Positions 1 through 7,628 of a stretch of 18,089 nt of DNA are shown here, piece after piece. The position numbers and the translations under genes were made by a program. Within the stretch, counting starts at the first letter, position 1, and every line of letters begins with the position of its first letter. The stretch is from Oscillospiraceae bacterium (GTDB lineage Bacteria; Bacillota; Clostridia; Oscillospirales; Acutalibacteraceae). Below the pieces are notes generated by a model. It was not told the DNA's origin, searched no databases, and saw nothing but the letters and a program-made list of their open reading frames with translations. The stretch spans positions 1-18,089 of the forward strand of contig CACWJV010000010.1 of NCBI GenBank assembly GCA_902761265.1, in the 5' to 3' direction.

Positions 1-25
1 CGAGCAATCGTTTTGTTTGTTTCAT
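1..25 (-). CDS. start of an exported-looking protein, cut by the window edge
   Basis: Only the first eight codons are inside the window, reading MKQTKRLL from an ATG at 25-23. The call rests on a near-perfect ribosome site, AAAGGAGG at 40-33, seven bases ahead of that ATG, and on the basic-then-hydrophobic start that looks like the front of a signal peptide. It lies about 60 bp behind the phosphoesterase gene on the same strand, so the two may share a transcript. Function cannot be said. Confidence 0.55.
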
Positions 26-45
26 CGTTTTTCCTCCTTTCTCAA

Positions 46-71
46 ACAGCCACCGTAAAAACGATGGCTGT
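46..71 (-). terminator. stem-loop between phosphoesterase and the next gene (weak terminator or mRNA hairpin)
   Basis: A 10-bp stem (46-55 with 62-71, one G-T pair) closes a six-base loop. On the minus strand it is followed only by TTGAG and then directly by the ribosome site of the next gene, so it lacks a real U-tract. It may be a weak terminator or a processing/stabilising hairpin just upstream of the next start. Confidence 0.4.
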
Positions 72-85
72 ATCCGGTGATTTCA

Positions 86-1474
86 TTACCAGAACAAATG
101 AACAAAGAAATCTTTGATGGACGCAAAGAGCAGCCGGATGCGTGCGACCAGATAGGCAAATCCGGTCTCGCCATCCACATGTACCGTCGTTTGCAGCGGC
201 GCAGACTGCACGCCGTAGGCAGTTTCGGCCACAACCGAGACTGTGTAATCGCCGGCGGAAAGGCCCTGCAGTTCCAGATCGATCGTGTTTTGCTCCACCG
301 CGCGGTAATACTGCGGCATCGTCCAGGTTTTGCTGACTGTGACGCCCAGGCGGTTCTTTGCCGCCGCACGGTAAAGCACGATCGGCATGCCGTCGGCGGA
401 TTGTGCCGCGTCGACGGTGACGGTGCAGCCGCCGAAGGTCGGCGCTGCCGTGATTGCAGCGTCAGAAGCAAAGACCGGCGCTTTGGACGCGGCCTTTTGC
501 TTTTTCGGCGTATAGTCGCGGTTTGCGGGGTTGGAGGGATTTTTTAAAACATAGTCGCAAAGCACCTTGCCTGCTTCCACGTCCATGCCCTGCAGATGCA
601 GATCACCCCCGGCGTTCGCCTCCACGATCCAGCAGGTGGCTGTTTGTTCGGAATCCGCCGGGTGATAGCAGCGCAGCCCCTCTACAGTGAACTCGGAATA
701 ATAGATCGCGCCGGTGCCGACGGCGGTATATTTGCCCTGCCACACGGAGCGCGGATCGTTCAGCGGGAAATGGGAGTGGCCGGAAAAATCGACCACCTGC
801 GGATACTGATTCAGAATTGCCTTGAAATACGGCACACCCCAGCCTTCATAGACCGAGCTGCCGTAGACGGTTTCGGTATTGTGTTCATGATGGGTCACAA
901 AGACCGGCTTGTCCGGCGTATCGGCAACGGCGATGTCGAGCTGCTGTTTGAGCCAGGAAAGCTGCTTTGCGTCGTAGTGCGCCGCCTTGTTCGCCGACAC
1001 GGAAACGCCGATAAAATGGAAGCCGCCGATCACGGTATGGAAATCGGCGTCGTTGCCGGAAAGCGATTGATAAAACGCGCGCAGCTGTTCGCGCGACAGC
1101 TCGTAGCCGTCGTGGTTTTTGGCCACAACCGCGAGAAACGCCGTTTCCGGACGCAGGGCGGCGTTGATAGCTGACTGAAACTTTTCAAATTCCGTCTTGG
1201 TGCCGTCGTTGGTCAGATCGCCCGCCACAAGCAGCGCGTCGACGTTTTGATAGTTCGGATCGGCGTCAGCTTTGGCATAGGCCAAAGCCATCATCTTGCC
1301 GATCCTGTCGCGCGTCATGTCACTGTCATCGCGCACATGGGTGTCGCTCGACGCGACAAAGCGCATCACGGGTACGAACGCGGCAGCGTCTTCTGCGGCG
1401 CCAGCCGCCGGCACAGCAGACACGGCAAACAAAAGGACAAAAACGAGCGCGAGCAGGTTGCGCAGCTTTTTCAT
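86..1474 (-). CDS. secreted calcineurin-like metallophosphoesterase
   Basis: This 462-residue protein starts with a Sec signal peptide (about 1-26, ending AAGA-AE). It then carries the metal-binding motifs of calcineurin-like phosphoesterases: SDTH (D44, H46), GDLTNDG (D86), NHD (N120, H121), THHEH (H195/H196) and GHSH (H233, H235). The usual GNHD reads KNHD. Such enzymes hydrolyse phosphomono- or diesters with a dinuclear metal centre; the substrate here is unknown, and it should act outside the membrane. After the catalytic domain (to about 300) comes a beta-rich segment (about 335-435, Fn3/Ig-like) and an aromatic amphipathic C-terminal tail ending FFVHLFW. The start is supported by AAAGGAG nine bases upstream. 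It lies 38 bp behind the permease gene and is probably co-transcribed with it. Confidence 0.88.
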   Translation of the reverse strand: MKKLRNLLALVFVLLFAVSAVPAAGAAEDAAAFVPVMRFVASSDTHVRDDSDMTRDRIGKMMALAYAKADADPNYQNVDALLVAGDLTNDGTKTEFEKFQSAINAALRPETAFLAVVAKNHDGYELSREQLRAFYQSLSGNDADFHTVIGGFHFIGVSVSANKAAHYDAKQLSWLKQQLDIAVADTPDKPVFVTHHEHNTETVYGSSVYEGWGVPYFKAILNQYPQVVDFSGHSHFPLNDPRSVWQGKYTAVGTGAIYYSEFTVEGLRCYHPADSEQTATCWIVEANAGGDLHLQGMDVEAGKVLCDYVLKNPSNPANRDYTPKKQKAASKAPVFASDAAITAAPTFGGCTVTVDAAQSADGMPIVLYRAAAKNRLGVTVSKTWTMPQYYRAVEQNTIDLELQGLSAGDYTVSVVAETAYGVQSAPLQTTVHVDGETGFAYLVARIRLLFASIKDFFVHLFW

Positions 1475-1512
1475 AACAATTGCTCCTTTTTCAATACAGA
1501 ATGGGGACGCTG

Positions 1513-2436
1513 TTATACATCATAGACGCCGAGCACCGCGATGCCGAGCATCACGGCCACGATGCAGGCGTATTGGGCTTTGGTCAGTTTTTCTTTCAAA
1601 AAGATGCGCGAGAGGATCATGGACACGATGCTGTAGCACGCGACCATCGGCGCGGCAACGATCGCTTCGCTGCTCATGGCGTAGACGTAGGTGAACTGAC
1701 CCGCGGTTTCAAAGATTGCAGCCACCGTGCGGGCGCCCTGCCGACGGACGGGCATCTTTTCCTTTTTGATAAAGCGCATATAGCAAAACAAAATCACGGC
1801 AACGATCAGGAAGGTCAGCTCATACGATGTGTTGGCCACAGCTTCAAGCGTATCCTCCGTCACATCGCGCAGCGGCGTGGCGGTATAGTCGTCGAGATAA
1901 TACGCGTCAAAGAAGGTGCCCAGCGCGTCGATGACGCAATAAATGATCGGCATAAAAAACGCCACAAAGCCGATGCGGTATTTTTCGTTGCCCGCCTCGC
2001 GCAGCCGGTCGGCCTGTTTCTTTTCGATCACGCCCAACAGGAAGATCGCAATATAGATCACCGTCACCGCGACAATCAGCGGCCATGCCATCGACTGGTG
2101 CAAAAAGACCGCGCACAAAATACAGACGATCGCACCGGAGGTATTTTGGATCGGAGAAGAGATCGAAAGCTCCAAATACCGCAGACCGAAATAGCCGACG
2201 GTCATCGAAAGGATATACATTGCGGACACCGGCAGATACAACAGCAAATTGATCGGGTTGTAGCCAATGCCGCCGAAAATCAGCGTATAGATTGCATGGA
2301 TGCCCATCACGACGCCGACCATCACAGACGTTTTCAGATGGCTGTAGCGGTCGTTTTCGTCGGCGCCTTTTTTATAGAAAAGATCAGCGGCGCCCCAGGC
2401 GAGCATCGTGATGAGAGAGAATACGAACCAGTTCAT
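1513..2436 (-). CDS. EamA/DMT-type membrane permease
   Basis: This is a 307-residue polytopic membrane protein with about nine or ten hydrophobic segments and the two-half layout of the drug/metabolite transporter (EamA) superfamily. It opens MNWFVFSLITMLAWGAADLF, and the second half ends with the family-like segment in which a short basic stretch (FLKEKLT) precedes the last helix. A long charged linker around 145-200 separates the halves. The transported substrate cannot be told from sequence. An AAAGGA ribosome site sits nine bases ahead of the ATG, and a sigma-A promoter lies at 2483-2511. The phosphoesterase gene follows after 38 bp without a terminator, suggesting a two-gene transcript. 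Confidence 0.85.
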   Translation of the reverse strand: MNWFVFSLITMLAWGAADLFYKKGADENDRYSHLKTSVMVGVVMGIHAIYTLIFGGIGYNPINLLLYLPVSAMYILSMTVGYFGLRYLELSISSPIQNTSGAIVCILCAVFLHQSMAWPLIVAVTVIYIAIFLLGVIEKKQADRLREAGNEKYRIGFVAFFMPIIYCVIDALGTFFDAYYLDDYTATPLRDVTEDTLEAVANTSYELTFLIVAVILFCYMRFIKKEKMPVRRQGARTVAAIFETAGQFTYVYAMSSEAIVAAPMVACYSIVSMILSRIFLKEKLTKAQYACIVAVMLGIAVLGVYDV

Positions 2437-2482
2437 GGGTATCAGTCCTTTGATAAAAATAAGTGCGGAAATCTACAGATTT

Positions 2483-2511
2483 ATTATAATGCAACACGCC
2501 TTGTTTTGCAA
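2483..2511 (-). promoter_or_regulatory. sigma-A promoter of the permease-phosphoesterase unit
   Basis: On the minus strand TTGCAA (2511-2506) and a perfect TATAAT (2488-2483) are separated by exactly 17 bp. It lies about 50 bp ahead of the permease start. Confidence 0.75.
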
Positions 2512-2555
2512 GACCTTCGGGGAAAAACACCAGGTGACGTGCGGGATGATTGCAG

Positions 2556-2585
2556 AAAAAGAAAAAAGGCTGTCCGCAGACAGCC
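2556..2585 (-). terminator. intrinsic terminator of the cysteine-rich protein gene
   Basis: A perfect 7-bp stem, GGCTGTC/GACAGCC (2585-2579 with 2574-2568), with a four-base loop is followed on the minus strand by TTTTTTCTTTTT. It sits 15 bp past the stop codon of the gene at 2600-3052. Confidence 0.93.
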
Positions 2586-2599
2586 TTCCTGTTCAGATC

Positions 2600-3052
2600 T
2601 TATTTGATGTTGAAGATTGCGAACGCCACTTCAAAAATTCTGTCGAACACTTCCGAAATCTTGTGGATGATGTTCTGGAACAGTTCTTTGATATAGTCCT
2701 GGGTCTGTTCGGGAATGACGGGCTTCAGTTCGGTTTCCGGTGCGTCGCCGGTGCCGGTGCAATAGGTGCATTTGCAGGTTTTGCCGCAGGTGCAGTCATA
2801 AAAACCGGTGCAGTTGGCGCAGCAGAAGCTGCCGAGTTTTACGCCGTGTTCATCCTTTGCGCAGGCAACGACCTTGCTCAGATCCAGATACGGGCAGTTC
2901 ACACAGCAGTCGCACTTGCCGTTTTCCGTCGAGGTGTGCGGTTTGTTGCAGAATTCACAGACGGCGCTGTCTTCGGCGAACACAGCAAAACCGACGGTCA
3001 GCGTTGCAAGCAGCATCAGCGCGGCAAGCAGAAAGGACAATGTTTTTTTCAT
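2600..3052 (-). CDS. small cysteine-rich exported protein, unknown function
   Basis: This 150-residue protein has a clear Sec signal peptide (1-26, ending VFA-ED). A compact region (32-98) holds 15 cysteines, many as CxxC or CC pairs: CEFC, CDCCVNC, CCANC, CTC, CKCTYC. The spacing suggests zinc-ribbon-like metal knuckles or, since it is exported, a disulfide-rich fold. A short acidic/proline linker (102-116) leads to an amphipathic C-terminal helix with the hydrophobic residues on one side (about 117-150). I recognise no named family. The gene is monocistronic, with a perfect consensus promoter (3088-3116), an AAAGGAGG site nine bases from the ATG and a strong terminator, so high expression is likely. 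Confidence 0.85.
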   Translation of the reverse strand: MKKTLSFLLAALMLLATLTVGFAVFAEDSAVCEFCNKPHTSTENGKCDCCVNCPYLDLSKVVACAKDEHGVKLGSFCCANCTGFYDCTCGKTCKCTYCTGTGDAPETELKPVIPEQTQDYIKELFQNIIHKISEVFDRIFEVAFAIFNIK

Positions 3053-3087
3053 ACAGATAGCCTCCTTTAAGACTTTTCAGCGATTTC

Positions 3088-3116
3088 ATTATAAAGGATG
3101 AATCGTCAAATGTCAA
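3088..3116 (-). promoter_or_regulatory. perfect consensus sigma-A promoter of the cysteine-rich protein gene
   Basis: TTGACA (3116-3111), a 17-bp spacer, then TATAAT (3093-3088), all matching consensus on the minus strand, 36 bp ahead of the start codon. Confidence 0.9.
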
Positions 3117-3201
3117 TAGTCGATTTATCAACAGTTTGTTAAAAAATAGGTAAATGTGACAAAAATTTGCCGTCTGTCGCTGCGGCCCGCCTGTCCGGGA
3201 T

Positions 3202-3230
3202 TTGCATTCTTTGGAAAACTGTGGTATAAT
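3202..3230 (+). promoter_or_regulatory. sigma-A promoter of the CHAP-like protein gene
   Basis: TTGCAT (3202-3207), 17 bp, TATAAT (3225-3230), with an extended TGG just before the -10. It is divergent from the promoter at 3088-3116; the 85 bp between the two -35 boxes could hold shared control. Confidence 0.8.
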
Positions 3231-3299
3231 GAAAAAGTATTTGTAACAATCCCTTCCTTGCCTCCCCGGCGGAGAGTCTCAAACAAAGGATGTTTATTT

Positions 3300-5216
3300 A
3301 TGAAATACAATCAAAGAATCATTGCTTTTTGTCTGTCGTTGGTACTGTTTTTCGGTATTTGCGCCGCGGCGCCGTTTTCGGTTTCGGCTGCGTCACAAAC
3401 GCCTCAGGTCCTGTTTGACCTGATGGCAAAGTTTCCCCACAAAGCCTATTGGAACCACGTCGGCTCGCCTGTCAACAACCCCGACGGCGTCACCGACACC
3501 CCCTGCCCCAGCCATGTCGGCTGCAGTTGGCAGGAGGGCGGATGTACCTGCAACTCGTTTTTGCAGGCGATCCAGTGCAAGGGCTTTGCCTTTAAAGCCG
3601 CCTACGATCTTGTCGGCAGCAATCCGCGCGAATGGGAACAGCGCGACACGCTGGACGCGGACAAGCTACGCGTGGGCGACATCATCCGCTACCGCTCCAA
3701 CCGCCATTCGCTGTGTGTGACCGGCGTCAACGGCAACCGCATCAGCTTTGTGGACGCCAACTGGTATCCGATGTGCCAGATCCGCTGGGACAGCATGGAT
3801 CTTGACGAGATGCCGGGCTTTTCCTATGTGCTGCACGACCCGAAAAACAATTTGAAAAACCCGAACCTGGAGTTTTACACCTCCATGACGCAGGGCACCG
3901 CGGGCTTTTTGCAGTCGCATGTGGAAAACAAGGAGAGCTGGACCACCACGGACGTGATGAATCTGCGCAAAAAGGCCACCACCGAATCGGCGGTTGTCAC
4001 CCAGCTTCCGGTCGGCATCAGCTTTGTTGTCAGCGAAAAAAAGCAAAACGGCGGCTACCTTTGGGGCAAAACGACCTACGGCTCCGACACGGGCTGGGTC
4101 GCGCTCGACCATTGCACCTATGCACGCGGCAGTGTGAACGCGCCGCAGTTCAAATGGTTCAGCGACGAGCGTCCGGTCAATACGACCTTCAAGCTGTTCT
4201 GGTCGGCCGTACAGGGCGCGGACTATTATAAAGTCTTTCTCTACGACGCGGACGACAAGGTTGCCGCAAAAGCAAAAACCGGCGACACCGAAGCGTCGTT
4301 TATCCTCAACCGCACCGGCGCATACTATGCAAAAGTGCAGTCGTTCAGCAAGCACGCCGAAAGCTGGACGCTCACGGGCGAAACGATGGATTTCAAAGTG
4401 CAAAAGCCCGAGGATATCAAGCTGACCACGCTGGAGTCCACGGAAAAATCCTATTCGCTTCACATCGGCGATACTGCGGCGATGGCGCTGTATGTGCGGC
4501 CCTACTGCGCGTTTAAGGGCACCGTCGAATATGCAAGCAGCAACAAAAAAACGGTTGAGGTGGACTCGCTCGGCAACCTGCTTGCCGTTTCGCTCGGCAA
4601 GGCGACCATCACCGCCAAAGACAGCCGCACCGGGCTGAGCGCGAGCTGCACCGTCAGCGTGACGCCGAAAACGGCCGCCAAAATCAAGCAGGCATCCGGC
4701 ACGCTGGACGCCGACAGCATCACGCTTACCTGGTCTGCCGTTGCCAAAGCCACGGGCTATTACCTTTACCGAAAAGGCAGCGACGGCAAGTTCCAGTATC
4801 TCGCACGCGTCACAACCAACACCTATACCGACAAAAAAGTCGCCGACGCGTCCGCCTATACCTATTATGTCAAAGCCTTTGCCGATACCGAAAGCGGCAC
4901 CGTCACCGGCGACGCCAGTGCGTCCGTGACAGCGGTGACCCGCCCGGCAGCGGTACAGAATCTCAAAATCAAAGCCGACAAGGGCAAGCTGACGCTGACG
5001 TGGAAAACCAACAAGCGCGTCGACTATTATGTGATTTACCGCGCCGCCAAGAAAAGCGGCGACTACCAGAAGATTGCCGAAACCGATTCCGCGCGGCTGT
5101 CGATCTATCTCAAGCGCGGCACCGGCGGCTATTACAAGGTACGCGCAGTAAATGAAATCGGCGGCAAACGCTTCGTCTCAGGCTACAGCGCCGCGGTGAA
5201 GGGCATCGCCGGCTGA
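3300..5216 (+). CDS. secreted multidomain protein: CHAP-like amidase/peptidase, SH3b, Fn3-like, Big2, two Fn3
   Basis: The start at 3300 is chosen over upstream in-frame codons because AAAGGA lies nine bases before it and the promoter -10 lies at 3225-3230, inside the longer frame. The 638-residue product has a signal peptide (1-31). A CHAP/NlpC-like domain (about 35-180) has candidate nucleophile C93 in QCKGFAF, then GDIIRYRSNRHSLCVTGV with H136, and VDANW (D152, N154). A bacterial SH3 domain follows (about 217-275), then an Fn3-like domain (282-367), a Big2 domain (372-456) and two Fn3 domains (459-546, 550-635). This layout fits a cell-wall-binding peptidoglycan amidase or endopeptidase acting outside the cell. 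Four extra cysteines (C69, C75, C82, C84) precede C93. No membrane anchor or LPxTG motif is seen. It is followed 13 bp later by uvrC. Confidence 0.85.
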   Translation: MKYNQRIIAFCLSLVLFFGICAAAPFSVSAASQTPQVLFDLMAKFPHKAYWNHVGSPVNNPDGVTDTPCPSHVGCSWQEGGCTCNSFLQAIQCKGFAFKAAYDLVGSNPREWEQRDTLDADKLRVGDIIRYRSNRHSLCVTGVNGNRISFVDANWYPMCQIRWDSMDLDEMPGFSYVLHDPKNNLKNPNLEFYTSMTQGTAGFLQSHVENKESWTTTDVMNLRKKATTESAVVTQLPVGISFVVSEKKQNGGYLWGKTTYGSDTGWVALDHCTYARGSVNAPQFKWFSDERPVNTTFKLFWSAVQGADYYKVFLYDADDKVAAKAKTGDTEASFILNRTGAYYAKVQSFSKHAESWTLTGETMDFKVQKPEDIKLTTLESTEKSYSLHIGDTAAMALYVRPYCAFKGTVEYASSNKKTVEVDSLGNLLAVSLGKATITAKDSRTGLSASCTVSVTPKTAAKIKQASGTLDADSITLTWSAVAKATGYYLYRKGSDGKFQYLARVTTNTYTDKKVADASAYTYYVKAFADTESGTVTGDASASVTAVTRPAAVQNLKIKADKGKLTLTWKTNKRVDYYVIYRAAKKSGDYQKIAETDSARLSIYLKRGTGGYYKVRAVNEIGGKRFVSGYSAAVKGIAG

Positions 5217-5229
5217 AAGGGCATCAAGG

Positions 5230-7086
5230 ATGGAAAACCCGAATTTGAAAGCATTGCGTCAAAAAGCCATGCGGCTGCCGCTGACCCCGGGCGTCTATAT
5301 TATGAAAGACGCCGAAAACAAAATCATCTATATCGGCAAAGCAAAGGCGCTCAAAAACCGCGTCAGCCAATATTTCGGTTCGCAAAACACCCACACCGCG
5401 AAGGTACGCAAAATGGTGGAGAACGTCCGCGACTTCGACTATATTTTGTGCGACAGTGAATTTGAAGCGCTGGTGCTCGAATGCTCGCTGATTAAACAAA
5501 ACAAACCGAAATACAATATTTTGCTGAAAGACGACAAGGGCTACAGCTATATCAAGATCACGCCCAATCCCTGGGGCAACATCAGCGCCTGCTTTCGCCG
5601 CGACGACGAAAAGGCGGAATACCTCGGTCCCTATACCGGCAACTATTCTGTGACGCAGGCGGTCGAGCAGGCCAAGGAGATCTTTCAGCTTCCCACCTGC
5701 AACAAGGTCTTTCCGCGCGATATCAAATCGCAGCGCCCTTGTCTCAACTTTTTCCTCGGCCGCTGCAGCGCCCCGTGCGCCGGCAAGATCAGCGAACGCG
5801 ATTACAACGAAAGCGTCAACGCCGCCGTCGCCTTTTTAAAGGGCGGCAGCAAAACGCCGATCCGGGCGATGCAAGAGGAGATGGAGCAGGCGGCGGAACA
5901 TTTGGAATTTGAAAAAGCCGCCAAGCTGCGCGACCGGATCCGCGCGATGCAGCGCATTGCCAACCGGCAAAAGGTCGTCACCAGCGCCAACCGGTGGCAG
6001 GATGTGTTCGCGCTCGTTCGCCAGGGCGACAAGGGCTGCCTTGCCGTTTTGCGGTTTCAAGAGGGTCTTCTTTGCGGCACGGAGCATTTTATCTTTGATT
6101 TTACCGCCGATATGGCCGAAACGCGCCAACAGCTCGTGATCTCCTATTACAGTCTCGGACGCGTGGTACCGCCGAAGATTTTGATTGACGGAGAAGTCAG
6201 CGACCCGGAACTGTTGCAGCGGTTTTTGGAAGAGACCCGCGAAAAAAAAGTCGAGATCGGCGTCCCGCAAAAGGGCGACGGCTACCGGCTGGTGCAAATG
6301 TGTCTTAGCAACGCAGCACAAAAGCTCGGCGATTATTCCGGCCGCAAGGGCACCCAGACAACGGTGCTCGACGAGCTCGCCAAAGCGCTCGGGCTCCCGC
6401 GTATCCCGGTCTATATTGAATCCTACGACATCTCCCACACCGCCGGCGCCGACAATGTGGCCGGCATGGTGGTATTTCAGGACGCAAGGCCGCTCAAACG
6501 CGCCTATCGCCGGTTTGCCATTAAGGGCTTTGACGGACAGGACGATTACGGCTCGATGCGCGAGGTGATCTCGCGCCGGCTCAACCGCTATATGGAGGAA
6601 AAGGACAGCGGCGAGGGCTTCGGCCGGTTGCCGGATTTGATCCTTCTTGACGGCGGCCAGGGGCAGGTCAACGCTGTAAAGCCTGTGATCGACGCGTTCG
6701 GACTGGATATCCCGGTGTTCGGTATGGTCAAGGACAACAAGCACCGCACGCGGGCCATCGCCTCCGGCGGCGAAGAGATCGAGATCCGCGACGGGCGGCG
6801 GGTGTTTACGCTCGTGTCGTCGATCCAGGAGGAAGTCCACCGGTTTTCGATCACCTATCATAAAGAAAAACACACGAAGTCTTCAGTCGCAACAACGCTG
6901 ACGCGCATTCCCGGAATCGGCGAAAAAAAGGCGAAAGCGTTGCTCAAATCGTTCGGCTCGCTCAAAAAAATCCGGGAAGCGGGGGAAGATGCGTTGTGCG
7001 CCGTCCCGGGAATCAGCAAAGCCAACGCACAACAGATTCGCCGATTCTTTGCCGAAGGCGCGCAAAGTTTGTCGAAAAACACTTGA
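5230..7086 (+). CDS. uvrC: UvrC, excinuclease ABC subunit C
   Basis: UvrC makes the two incisions flanking a lesion in nucleotide excision repair, together with UvrA and UvrB. The 618-residue length is normal. In order: GIY-YIG nuclease (GVYIM at 21, YIGKAK at 34, R44); four conserved cysteines (about C158, C172, C180, C184) that in homologues are reported to hold an Fe-S cluster; the UVR motif (about 215-245, EEMEQAAEHLEFEKAAKLRD); an RNase H-like endonuclease with YDISH (about D401), LLDGGQGQ (about D475) and a late His in VHRFSITYHK; and tandem helix-hairpin-helix motifs (about 557-607, IPGIGEKKAKAL and VPGISKANA). The ATG has AAAGGG seven bases upstream and lies 13 bp after the CHAP-like gene, so it may be read from that promoter. 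No terminator is seen after it. Confidence 0.98.
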   Translation: MENPNLKALRQKAMRLPLTPGVYIMKDAENKIIYIGKAKALKNRVSQYFGSQNTHTAKVRKMVENVRDFDYILCDSEFEALVLECSLIKQNKPKYNILLKDDKGYSYIKITPNPWGNISACFRRDDEKAEYLGPYTGNYSVTQAVEQAKEIFQLPTCNKVFPRDIKSQRPCLNFFLGRCSAPCAGKISERDYNESVNAAVAFLKGGSKTPIRAMQEEMEQAAEHLEFEKAAKLRDRIRAMQRIANRQKVVTSANRWQDVFALVRQGDKGCLAVLRFQEGLLCGTEHFIFDFTADMAETRQQLVISYYSLGRVVPPKILIDGEVSDPELLQRFLEETREKKVEIGVPQKGDGYRLVQMCLSNAAQKLGDYSGRKGTQTTVLDELAKALGLPRIPVYIESYDISHTAGADNVAGMVVFQDARPLKRAYRRFAIKGFDGQDDYGSMREVISRRLNRYMEEKDSGEGFGRLPDLILLDGGQGQVNAVKPVIDAFGLDIPVFGMVKDNKHRTRAIASGGEEIEIRDGRRVFTLVSSIQEEVHRFSITYHKEKHTKSSVATTLTRIPGIGEKKAKALLKSFGSLKKIREAGEDALCAVPGISKANAQQIRRFFAEGAQSLSKNT

Positions 7087-7111
7087 TTTTTCCCGTCGTC
7101 CATGGTATAGT
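7083..7111 (+). promoter_or_regulatory. probable promoter of the XRE regulator gene
   Basis: TTGATT (7083-7088) overlaps the uvrC stop codon. It is followed after 17 bp by TATAGT (7106-7111) with an extended TGG. The -10 lies inside a small palindrome, GGTA-TAG-TACC (7104-7114), which could be an operator for the regulator itself. Confidence 0.6.
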
Positions 7112-7144
7112 ACCACAGAAAGAAACGAAAGAAAGAGGGATTTC

Positions 7145-7528
7145 ATGCTGGCAGAACGGTTACGTCAGATCCGGCTGGAACACAATCTGACCCAACAAAA
7201 TATCGCCGATGTACTCGGCTGCGACCGTACCACCTATACGCTTTACGAAACGGCGACCACCTCCCCTTCTCCGACAACACTCTATCGCCTCGCGCAAATG
7301 TACGACGTGACCGTGGGCTATCTGATGGGCGTTGAAAAAGACAATCACCCCGAGCGCAAGCGCGAGCCGGGCACCCACGAGCTGGTTGTGTCGGGCGTCG
7401 ATCCGCTCTCGTCGCTCTCGCGCGACGAAAAAAAGCTTTTGATGAGTTACCGGATTTTGTCGCCCGAAGAAAAGAAGGAAATACTCGACCTGCTGCGCAA
7501 AAAGGCGCAGGAGTCGCCGAACATCTGA
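7145..7528 (+). CDS. XRE-family transcriptional regulator
   Basis: This 127-residue protein has a Cro/CI-type helix-turn-helix at about 3-63: the core is LTQQNIADVLGCDRTTYTLY, followed by the typical LYRLAQMYDVTVGYLMG. A linker (65-92) leads to a charged C-terminal part (93-122, SRDEKKLL..SPEEKKEILDLLRKK) of the type seen in short Firmicute XRE proteins. It should bind DNA as a dimer; its targets are unknown. The ATG at 7145 is preferred because a GAGGGA site lies just upstream and the helix-turn-helix begins at once; upstream in-frame codons belong to the uvrC region. A strong terminator follows directly. The nearest candidate targets are the palindromes at 7104-7114 and 7585-7599. Confidence 0.9.
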   Translation: MLAERLRQIRLEHNLTQQNIADVLGCDRTTYTLYETATTSPSPTTLYRLAQMYDVTVGYLMGVEKDNHPERKREPGTHELVVSGVDPLSSLSRDEKKLLMSYRILSPEEKKEILDLLRKKAQESPNI

Positions 7529-7538
7529 ATCTCTTTTG

Positions 7539-7569
7539 CGCCGTCTCTTGACAAGACGGCGTTCTTTTT
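7539..7569 (+). terminator. intrinsic terminator of the XRE gene
   Basis: An 8-bp perfect stem, CGCCGTCT/AGACGGCG (7539-7546 with 7554-7561), with a seven-base loop CTTGACA is followed by TTCTTTTT. The loop contains the -35 box of the next gene. Confidence 0.92.
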
Positions 7570-7576
7570 GTATCAT
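7548..7576 (+). promoter_or_regulatory. sigma-A promoter of the first small exported protein, nested in the upstream terminator
   Basis: TTGACA (7548-7553), an exact 17-bp spacer, then TATCAT (7571-7576). The -35 box is the terminator loop, and the spacer is the terminator's right arm plus T-tract. Confidence 0.75.
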
Positions 7577-7584
7577 AGATACGA

Positions 7585-7599
7585 AAGAGTCCGACTCTT
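7585..7599 (+). promoter_or_regulatory. palindrome in the 5' leader of the small exported protein gene
   Basis: AAGAGT-CCG-ACTCTT is a perfect 6-bp inverted repeat just downstream of the -10 box. It could be an operator at the transcription start or an mRNA-stabilising 5' hairpin. Confidence 0.4.
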
Positions 7600-7628
7600 G
7601 AAACCGTAACGAAGGGAGGATATTTGAA

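Noticed and set aside
3125..3133. DnaA-box-like TTATCAACA between the divergent genes
   Set aside because: A single copy with one mismatch and no cluster, no AT-rich unwinding region, and no dnaA/dnaN nearby. Chance occurrence is likely.
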